Positions 56,396 to 64,000 of a stretch of DNA of 64,000 bases are shown here, in pieces. Source of the DNA: Ecdyonurus torrentis (lineage: Eukaryota; Arthropoda; Insecta; Ephemeroptera; Heptageniidae); assembly GCA_949318235.1 (NCBI GenBank), contig OX439133.1:815572-879571 (forward strand). Reading direction: 5' to 3'. The notes under the pieces are model-generated. The model was not told the DNA's origin. It made no database searches and saw only the letters and a program-made list of their open reading frames with translations. Each line of letters starts with the position of its first letter. Position 1 is the stretch's first letter. The translations under genes and the position numbers were made by a program.

Positions 56396-56530
56396 ACCTC
56401 AATAACTTCAATAATTGCTGATGTTTTCATGTATTTGACATTTTTTAAACCAAAGTTTTAAGTAACATTTCATCGTGATGTTAATTTTATATTGGACGAC
56501 CGTTTAGTATGTCAGATATCAACTCGTTAA
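56396..56530 (+). repeat. Family I copy
   Basis: AACATTTCATCGTGATG, TTAATTTTATATTGGACGAC, then CAGATATCAACTCG. 23735-23747 has a similar AGATATCAGCCG downstream. Confidence 0.55.
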
Positions 56531-56919
56531 ATAAATAATTTTTACTAATTTAATAAAAAAAAATAAAATAAAAAGCTTCAACTTTGTTAAAAAATTAATA
56601 ATTACAATATTTTAAAATTAAGTTTCAAAATTTAATTACGGAATATGTCAACATTGGGTAGGGCAAAAAAAAAAAAAAAAAAAAAAAAAATGCTGCATTA
56701 AAAAAATTGTATATTAAATTTGATAATTAAAATGTAGGCATACATATTTGTCAAACAACAAAAAATGTTAAAAATTAATTAAATTTCTCAGGGGTATTGA
56801 CATCGGCTTTCAGTTTTAATAAAACAATTTCACGTCACAAGAAAATAAAGCACGCGTCACAAAGCTGGCAAATCAGCTACTGAGTCACGCATTTTGCTAA
56901 AAGAAATTTTGCAGTGGTA
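56531..56919. other. AT-rich DNA, nothing recognised
   Basis: A-run at about 56666-56690. No gene. Confidence 0.5.
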
Positions 56920-57150
56920 CATTAGGATAAGGTGTATCTGCAAAAAATTGTGGGGTCAGCATGCTATATTTTAAATTATGATTATTTTTTACGTTTTAGT
57001 CCCATAAGAGCCCATGTTAATTGCAATAAATATTTTTTCTCTTATCTGATGGTGCAAATGTTATCATAGGTAGCTGTTACTGTTAACTTTCAAATGTCAT
57101 CATAGAGTTTGGCAGTTTTATTTTGAGATACAAGCCATCTGAATCATCAT
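56920..57150 (-). repeat. Family D copy
   Basis: ACATTAGGATAAGGTGTATC, GTCAGCATGCTATATTTTAA, CATAAGAGCCCATGTTAATT, TCTCTTATCTGATGGTG, TATCATAGGTAGCTGTTACT, ACTTTCAAATGTCATCATAG, GATACAAGCCATC. Confidence 0.78.
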
Positions 57151-57164
57151 TGTTCAAAGATAAT

Positions 57165-57235
57165 ATTGTTGATGTTTGACGTCTACTGCTTTACTATCGT
57201 GTCAAATATAGTCATCTTGCACTGCAGCTTAGTGG
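57165..57235 (+). repeat. Family K copy
   Basis: AATATTGTTGATGTTTGACG, TCTACTGCTTTACTATCG, TTGCACTGCAGCTTAGTGG. Confidence 0.6.
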
Positions 57236-57237
57236 CA

Positions 57238-57352
<115 letters not shown>

Positions 57353-57873
57353 TATCGATCGATTTATATATTTATTGATTGATTTCTTTATTAATTTCCT
57401 TATTTGTTTGATTATTTTTTATTTATTTACTTATTTATTCCACAAAATGTATGCAATATGCAACAAGAATTAAACGCTATCTTTGTAATCCGTATGGCGT
57501 TGCAAAAACTGCGGGGGAGTACAAATTATTCCAGGTATTATAAGAAAATTGAGCGCGAGAGAGAGAGAGAGATAAGACAGCAGCTGGCAGGCGAGAGACA
57601 ACGATAAGTACCTGCCACAAGGCTCACAATGCAATGTTAAAGCGATATAACTTGAACCATAACGACAAATCAGTTATGGCAAAGCCCTGCAGCTCGGTGC
57701 AAGTAAGGTGAGGCTGGCTCTCCACTTAATTTTATATGCAAAAATCAATATAGTTTTATTGGATTATAAATTATCGCATTTTTTTTTTCTTCTTTATGGC
57801 ATCATTGCTGAAAATTGAGATCTTTTCATTTTTGCATACACAAATTTATTTTTTCCTGTATGCCAGAAAATAT
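57353..57873. other. AT-rich DNA, nothing recognised
   Basis: Short GAGAGAGAGAGAGAG at 57556-57572 inside an otherwise mixed-composition 67-codon frame. No gene recognised. Confidence 0.5.
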
Positions 57874-57960
57874 ACACTGAAAAAACTATTAGCTAGTGAC
57901 ATTACAAGTAATGCAAAGGTAAAATTGATAACTACAGGTGACGTTTCGTTAACTGTGTCT
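57874..57960 (+). mobile_element. Family C fragment
   Basis: TACACTGAAAAAACTATTAG, CTAGTGACATTACAAG, GCAAAGGTAAAATTGATAAC, TACAGGTGACG: left end plus the first bases of the minisatellite unit. Confidence 0.65.
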
Positions 57961-58035
57961 TAAAATGTTAAAGACGGGAAAGCAGCTACTACGGGAGTGG
58001 ACTAAAAAAGTGTAGGTGTGAAATTTTGCACTGCA

Positions 58036-58296
58036 TGTGCACAGAAAAAACGTAACTAAAAAAATAAAAAGTTTTTATTTTAGCCTTTTTTTTTTTTTTT
58101 TTTTTTTTTTACAATAAATATGTTAGGTATATACAAAGTTTTTTAAGGTATGCAGAGGTAACTATTTAGCACTGAAAAAATAACGTTTATACTAACAAGT
58201 TACTGTTTAAACTTTTGTCAACCAAGTTATTGGTTTGTACTGAAGAGTTAAATCTATGGAACTGAATAATTGCTTAAATTTATGTTTTGCACAGTG
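58036..58296 (+). mobile_element. Family F element (empty-site reference)
   Basis: TGTGCACAGAAAAAACGTAAC, T-run, GTTAGGTATATACAAAGTTT, AAGTTACTGTTTAAACTTTT, GTTTGTACTGAAGAGTTAAA, TATGTTTTGCACAGTG. Second unoccupied version of the site used at 59508. Confidence 0.72.
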
Positions 58297-58480
58297 ATAC
58301 ATTAGGATAGGGTATCTTCAGAAATGTAAAAAATTAGGGGATGGCCATGCTACATTTTAAATTATGATTTTTTAAAGTTTTAGTGCCATAAGAGCCCATG
58401 TTAATTTCAATAATTTCTGTCTTATCTGATGGTGAAAATGTTGTCATAGGTAGCTGTTACTGTTAACTTTTAGCATACAG
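58289..58480 (-). repeat. Family D copy
   Basis: TGATACATTAGGATAGGGTA, GGATGGCCATGCTACATTTT, CATAAGAGCCCATGTTAATT, CTGTCTTATCTGATGGTG, GTAGCTGTTACTGTTAACTT. Confidence 0.78.
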
Positions 58481-58825
58481 GTACAAAATTTTCATTTTAG
58501 ATTCTCAATTGAACGCCGAGTCGATTATCAAAAATACAAAATGTTGTGCTCGTTGCAAGTACAAATTATCAATTTTACAGCAGACAGATTTCAATTATTT
58601 TGAAGACTTCAATCAGTAAACATTTTTCTAACAAAAATTTAACTATGATCATAAGAAAGGATGTGTTTAATATACGGAATATAAAAATATCAATATCATG
58701 AAGCACGCTTTATATTTTGATTTGCACGGGTTCACATTAGAGCACCGGCGTCAGAAATCACCAGTATCGACTACAAACTAATTATCAACAAAACCATCAA
58801 TTTAGAGTCAATAAATAGCTACATA
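58481..58825. other. AT-rich DNA, nothing recognised
   Basis: No family or gene recognised. Confidence 0.5.
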
Positions 58826-59132
58826 TATAGGGTGTGTACGCATGACGTCATTCTGAGTACTTTTCGATGCTCTTCTTGAGCAATGAACAGCATTGCTCAG
58901 CATAGGACATACCTTGTTTTTGGCTATTTTATTTGGAAAATTCTATTTTTTGGTCACTATTATTTTTCTTGCATACTTGAGATACTAATTCAACCTGTTA
59001 ACAGCATCAATGCTCTCAAAAATATTGCGAAGTAATTTTAAACTGGCACAATGAGTCATTTTCCTATAACGGCCAATGTTATTTAGCACTCACTTATGAC
59101 GTCGATTTTAACATGAATGAAAACACCCTATA
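58826..59132 (+). mobile_element. Family A MITE, full length
   Basis: TATA on both sides. GGGTGTGTACGCATGACGTC, TTCTGAGTACTTTTCGATGC, GAGCAATGAACAGCATTGC, TTTTTCTTGCATACTTGAG, CAATGCTCTCAAAAATATT, CACTCACTTATGACGTCGAT, CATGAATGAAAACACCC. Same subfamily as 54076-54383. Confidence 0.88.
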
Positions 59133-59146
59133 GTTACAATAAATTG

Positions 59147-59320
59147 CTACACTAAAAAAAAAACATGTGTAGTGATAATCTATAATATTTTTAATTCATT
59201 CAATGCGATCACAGAACAAAGGTAAATATTATCAAAATGATAACTACAGGTGAAATACAGGTATGTAGTGCACCAATGTATTTACCTGCATAAACAGATG
59301 CATGTGTTTTTTGAGTGTAG
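59147..59320 (+). mobile_element. Family C element, compact, both TIRs intact
   Basis: CTACACTAAAAAAAAAACAT at the left and GTGTTTTTTGAGTGTAG at the right are inverted repeats. The interior holds TAGTGATAATC, AGAACAAAGGTAAATATTAT, AACTACAGGTGAAATACAGG and TTTACCTGCATAAAC. It shows that one minisatellite unit is the basic state of the element. Confidence 0.75.
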
Positions 59321-59449
59321 TTATTAATAACAAACGATGTCCGGTGCAATGAAGTATGGAGCTGGTTCTTAATAACGTTGACTTCCACGTGAATTATGGC
59401 TCACCAGGTAGTGACAAAAGTGTTCTATTATATGGCAGCTAATTCTTAT

Positions 59450-59960
59450 TGCAAAAAAGGAACTAAAGAGTTACTATTTAGACTTTTTTATAATAATTTC
59501 TTAGATATATAGGGTCTATGCATTCATGTTAAAGTCGACGCCATGTTGGATCACTCAATAGCATGGGCGGCATAGGAAAATAATTTGCCAGTTTAAAAAC
59601 ACTATGCAATATTTTTGAGAGCATTGATGTTGTTATGAATTACTATCTCAAGTATGTGAGAAAAATAACTAACAAAACATAATACCGATTTCCCAAAGAA
59701 AATTGCCTAAAACTAAGTTTGTCCTATGCTTAACAATGTTATCTACTACTCCAGTATGGCCTCCAAGCGTATTAAATATGACGTCATGTGGATACACCCT
59801 ATACAAAGTTTTTTTAAGGTGTGCAGAACTATTTACCGCTGAAGAAATTACGTTTATACTAGCAAGTTACTGTTTAAACTTTTGACAACCAAGTTATTGG
59901 TTTGTACTGAAGAGTTACATTATAACTGAATATTTTCTAAAATTCATGTTTTTCGTTTTT
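59450..59960 (+). mobile_element. Family F element split by family A
   Basis: GCAAAAAAGGAACTAAAGAG and TTTCTTAGATATAT lie left of the family A insertion. ATACAAAGTTTTTTTAAGG, AAATTACGTTTATACTAGC, AAGTTACTGTTTAAACTTTT and GTTTGTACTGAAGAGTTACA lie right of it. Confidence 0.8.
59508..59803 (-). mobile_element. Family A MITE inserted in family F
   Basis: TATA / GGGTCTATGCATTCATGTTA ... GTGGATACACCC / TATA; CRE at 59779. Comparison with two unoccupied family F copies shows that the insertion added the element plus a repeat of TATA, so the target duplication is 4 bp. Confidence 0.9.
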
Positions 59961-60087
59961 AGTATAAAATATCAAGCTTTTCTCACAACTAACTCGCGTC
60001 CAATCAAAACCATAAATAAACATTTTGGCGTTGACATTTATGATATGTTTTTGAAGCTATTGTCCTTGGGTTTTGGGAACAAGGGAG

Positions 60088-60440
<353 letters not shown>

Positions 60441-60629
60441 ATAGAGATGTACACGGGTAGAAAACATTTCAGAAATCAAGCAGTGGACGTCCAACAGCAA
60501 AGTATTGTGCTGTACAAGCGAATAACTATGCTGCACAATTTGCCAATTATTTGCTCAGAGGTTAAATAAATCTTCTATAAAACCTACTCTACAGGGAATC
60601 AAATCAAAAAAATGAATCGTCTAAAAATG

Positions 60630-60733
60630 AAAATTTCAGGTGAAGTAGCTAGCCAGGTAGTACAAAGGTAACTACAGGTGAAGTAGCTAGCCACGTAACT
60701 TCACCTGTATAAACGCAAGTTTTTTCAGTGTAA
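60630..60733 (+). mobile_element. Family C right half
   Basis: Two 39-bp units (ACAGGTGAAGTAGCTAGCC type) followed by a terminal CAGGTGAAGT / ACTTCACCTG 10-bp inverted repeat, then GCAAGTTTTTTCAGTGTA, the cleanest right TIR of the family. Confidence 0.75.
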
Positions 60734-61149
60734 AAAAAAATATAAAATTTCGTTGAGCATGTTCGCTATTTTCATAAAAATAGATTTTTTTTTTTTTCCC
60801 CTCCTTGTATTTTCTCTTTTGTAGGCAAATTTGTAAATAATATTATTTTTATTATTTTGCATTGCTTTGAGGCTCTTGTTCGTTCAAAGTAAATGTTATT
60901 ATATTTGCAAGCCGCCTCCAGCACCTCAAGTAAAATAAACCCAGTTTAAGAGACAATCAAATAAAAATAAACCACGCTTTATGCCGCCAACTATATTGTG
61001 ACGTCATGGATTATATTTACTGTATTTAATTAAAAACATTTGGTGGAGAAAACCAATTTACATTTGATTGTCATTTTATCGCATAGTTCGCTTTGTTCCA
61101 ATTTTCTATCATTATTTCATTATCTCAAAGAGCACAAATTATTGAATCT
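60734..61149. other. AT-rich DNA, nothing recognised
   Basis: Isolated CRE palindrome near 60999. No gene. Confidence 0.5.
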
Positions 61150-61210
61150 GTGCTGCATTCCATAGCATAAATGTTGCCACATTCAACCAGCATAAATATT
61201 TATGCTATAT
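61150..61210. repeat. Family G palindromic AGCATAA cluster
   Basis: Perfect 18-bp palindrome AGCATAAATATTTATGCT at 61189-61206, preceded by CATAGCATAAATGTTGCC. Confidence 0.7.
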
Positions 61211-61219
61211 TGAAGTTTA

Positions 61220-61557
61220 TTAAAGCCATAGACCACATAAAACATGCATTTTAATGAATAAACACGAAATGGGATCTTCAAAAATGTTGACAATTTTTAC
61301 CAGAATGTTAATGTAGCCCCACGAGAGAGCGTGAAAAAACTGTAAAGTATGCAATTTGCGTGACTATTCATGTTTATGACGTCAGAAACATACAAAAATT
61401 TGTATGAAATTGTTGTGCAGGTTGCATAAATCGACATTTCTGATCACTGCTACGGGGCTATAGTTGGGTTTTGAGACAAACTAAAGTTATTTATGTAAGT
61501 TCTATCAAGTGTTTTGTGATATAAATGCTTATATTTTTCTTTGGTCTATTCCTTTAA
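61220..61557 (+). mobile_element. Family B TIR element, full length
   Basis: TTAAAGCCATAGACCACATA at the left, TTGGTCTATTCCTTTAA at the right. GGGATCTTCAAAAATGTTG, GCCCCACGAGAGAGCGTG, CRE at 61377, TTGTGCAGGTTGCATAAATC, GATCACTGCTACGGGGCTA, TATCAAGTGTTTTGTGATAT. It is sandwiched between two family G pieces. Confidence 0.87.
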
Positions 61558-61612
61558 GCATAATTACTTATGTTATTACCAAATAACAACATTTGTGCTC
61601 TACAATATAGCA
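61557..61612 (+). repeat. Family G copy
   Basis: AGCATAATTACTTATGTTAT, AATAACAACATTTGTGCTCT, ACAATATAGCAATGC; nearly identical to 34728-34790. Confidence 0.75.
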
Positions 61613-62031
61613 ATGCAAATAAGTCTGATTTCAGTATATTTTGCTAACATTAGCATAGCCATAGTATATTTTGTATATCGCATGTTGTTAGATTCCATAA
61701 TAATTGTGATGTGATATATATAGCCATGCAAACACAAATGCAACATAACTATACCGTCTATATGAAGCGATATTTAATATTTATGATGGTCTCAACTTCT
61801 TTAGCAATGCAAATTCTATATCAAGTGTGCTCTATATATCGGCTGGCCAATCACGCTATCACATTGTACACTCGCTAGCATGCAAATCTTTACACTCAAA
61901 AATCTAATATCAAATCACAAACATTAACAATATATCGATTAAAATATATCGATTGTAAACGTCATATCATGTTCAAAAACTCAAACTGGTAGTTGTAAGT
62001 ATGCGATGAGTAACCACTGATATATGGCTTT
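61613..62031. other. AT-rich DNA, nothing recognised
   Basis: No family or gene recognised. Confidence 0.5.
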
Positions 62032-62328
62032 TATAGGGTGTATGCATTCATGTTAAAGTCGACGCCATATTGGATCACTCAATAACATGGGCAGTATAGG
62101 AAAATGGCATATTTTGCCAGTTTAAAAACACTAAGCAATATTTTTGAGAGCATTGATGCTGTTAATAGCTTGAATTAGTTTCTCAAGTATGTGAGAAAAA
62201 TAATAAAAAGAAAAACAAAGTTCCCAAAGAAAATAACCAATAACAAAGTTTGTCCTATACTGAGCTATTCGTTGCTCCATTATCACTTCCAAGCGCATTA
62301 AATATGACGTCATGCGCATACACCCTCT
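62032..62328 (-). mobile_element. Family A MITE, full length
   Basis: TATAGGGTGTATGCATTCATG, GTCGACGCCATATTGGATCA, GAGAGCATTGATGCTG, CTCAAGTATGTGAG, CRE at 62304, GCGCATACACCC. The right-hand TATA is lost (CTCTCA). Confidence 0.88.
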
Positions 62329-62646
62329 CATATTCCACATGACAGTTTTCCATCACACCGACTGTACACAAAGTATATGTGCTCATATTTAACATATTAT
62401 TATGCATAAGCTGAACAAAATATAGTTTTCCATCCCACCCAGTGTACACAATGTGCTCATATTTAACATGCAAAGAAGAGAAGTTATCGCGTACTTTGCG
62501 AATCAATAACGTCGATAACACACGACTATTTCGCAAACTTTCATACACCCTGAACTTGTAGCACTCCATTATATAACTATTTATATTGACAATATATCTA
62601 TATAGCGTCGATATCACTCGATTTTAAACTTCAGTTAAGCAAGACT
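62329..62646. repeat. Diverged ~90-bp tandem duplication
   Basis: AGTTTTCCATCACACCGACT with GTGCTCATATTTAACAT at about 62343-62396 recurs as AGTTTTCCATCCCACCCAGT with the same GTGCTCATATTTAACAT at about 62421-62470. The rest is unremarkable. Confidence 0.6.
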
Positions 62647-63330
62647 TAAAGCCCTAAACCACATCAAACATTATCGTAGTATAGGTGACTGACTGATATC
62701 TCGCAAACTAGAGGGTCGCAAATTATAATATTAACACAAAGTAAAGAAGAAATGTTACTTAAAAGTTTAGCTACGTCAAACATGTGAAAACACGATCAAA
62801 TATTTATAAGTTACTAATGCTGTTCGTAAACCCTGTTCTCTTGCACCAAAAAATGCGCATTCCATTTGATTAACCATAGGTGATCGTCATTTTAGGAGCA
62901 AAGAACAGGGTTTACGAACAGCATTACTGCATTTTAAAGATTAGATGCAAATGTGGAAATTTAAATTTTAGCGGCAAATTTGAGTCAAATTAGAAACTTT
63001 TTTACAAATAATAAACTTTTTGAGGAAAAAAAAAACATTTTAAATTTATACTCGACTTCATTTGGCTTGTTTTGCTGGAAATAAAGAATGCACAACGAAT
63101 TATTGTGAAAATATAGTTCTCCTCTTTTACCGATTTCCTGTCCGATGGAATTTGTGTTACAATTTCTGTTTATGACGTCAGAAACATGCAAAAATTAATA
63201 TGAAAATGTTGTGCGGGTTGCATAAGTCAAAATTTTCTGATCAATGCTACGGAGCTACAGTTGGGTTTTGAGACGAACTAAAGTTATTTATGTAAGCCCC
63301 ATCAAGTGTTTTGTGATATAAATACTAAAT
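62647..63330 (+). mobile_element. Family B element interrupted by ~480 bp
   Basis: The left terminus CTTAAAGCCCTAAACCACAT at 62647-62672 and the right half (CRE at 63173, TTGTGCGGGTTGCATAAGTC, CTACGGAGCTACAGTTGGG, ATCAAGTGTTTTGTGATATA) at 63150-63330 fit one element. The intervening DNA contains the family E hairpin at 62815. Confidence 0.55.
62815..62926. mobile_element. Family E hairpin MITE, reference copy
   Basis: Perfect 25-bp inverted ends (TAATGCTGTTCGTAAACCC plus TGTTCT) at 62815-62839 and 62902-62926. The outermost TA on both sides is compatible with a TA target duplication. Subterminal ATGCGCATTCCATTTGATTA and ACCATAGGTGATCGTCATTT lie between. No coding capacity. Diverged copies are at 2341, 44704 and 51632. 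Confidence 0.88.
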
Positions 63331-64000
63331 GTTTAATTTTATTTATTTATAATTATTTATATATTAATTTTTTTATTATTTTTTTTTTTTTTATTATTTT
63401 TTTTCGTTTTCAGGCGCTAGATTATACGTTCAAGATCACTAATTAGGCCAGCTCATTAAGACCTTACAAATAATTTTTTTCAAATATTTTTTTCTGTCAT
63501 TTTATAATTCTTTAAAAAAAAGAATTATTTGAAAAAGCTAATTAAATTTTTACATTTCTTGCTCTTGTCAAAACCACCATTTCCTTCATAAAACCAGTTT
63601 CATCAAAGAGAAAATCTTACTTTTAACAAACAAAAATATTAAAAATAAACGTCAATCATTTTCTATATATATAATCATTAAAATATATTTATTAAAAAAC
63701 AAACAAAAATTGTTTAAACAAAAAAGCGGGTTGTTTATAAAAAGCTCATTATATTTTGTGTCTCGGAGAAAGAAAGGAAGTAGGCAAAGATTGCAACAAG
63801 ACAAATCATTTTCTTGGCTTTTTTGCGACCTTTTTATGAGAAAAGACAGAAAAATCGTTAGCGTCAAGCCACGTTTGCTTTCAAATACAATTATATACGA
63901 GATAGAGAGAGAGACAGAGAGAGAGAGAGAACAAAATCAAATAACAAAAGATTGTGTACCAACTATATAAGGTCACTTTCAACAAATATCTCGACCATTT
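63331..64000. other. AT-rich DNA to window end
   Basis: T-run at about 63375-63400 and short (GA)n at 63903-63932. An 86-codon plus frame (63710-63970) ends in the GA tract; no family recognised. Confidence 0.5.

Overview
The window looks like nuclear DNA of an animal, probably an invertebrate. It is strongly AT-rich, with long homopolymers, very long (GA)n/(CT)n tracts and almost no sustained reading frame. Short dispersed repeats with inverted ends are everywhere, and there is one decayed 3' end of a LINE-type retrotransposon. I found no intact protein-coding gene, tRNA, rRNA or CRISPR array. Most long open frames here are readings of simple repeats or minisatellites. The species cannot be named from this sequence alone.

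By comparing the window with itself I sorted the dispersed repeats into families, named here for convenience. A: about 300 bp, ends GGGTGTATGC, flanked by TATA, about 20 full or partial copies. B: about 340 bp, ends TTAAAGGCATAGACC. C: ends CTACACTGAAAAAA with an internal 39-bp minisatellite. D: core ACCATCAGATAAGAGAG. E: about 112-bp hairpin, GTAAACCCTGTTC. F: core AAGTTACTGTTTAAAC. G: palindromic AGCATAATTACTTATG. H: core ACTTTTACGTGTTTTAAG. I: AACATTTCATC. J: ACAAACATGGCGACAAAG. K: TTGTTGATGTNTGACGTC. Several single foldback elements were also seen.

Layout. 1-7 kb: AT-rich DNA with families B, C, D, E, J and GA tracts. 7.04-12.05 kb: a sharply bounded GC- and CpG-rich block built from tandem duplications (about 460 bp and about 1.4 kb units), dense in NRF1-, ETS- and YY1-like motifs, with no recognised protein. 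12-17 kb: very AT-rich, nearly featureless. 17.9-21.3 kb: two C elements, the second with about 23 units of the 39-bp minisatellite. 22-36 kb: scattered families, a LINE 3' end at 33.5-33.95 kb. 37.4-38.6 kb: a complex satellite with a 275-bp higher-order repeat. 39-43 kb: sparse. 43.4-63.3 kb: the densest MITE region, mostly family A, with nested and abutting insertions that reveal its target site.

There is no operon-like or pathway logic. The strongest system-level signal is that unrelated families (A, B, D-linked sequence and a foldback element) all carry the palindrome TGACGTCA (CREB/ATF site). I count 36 copies by eye in 64 kb where base composition predicts about 0.5.
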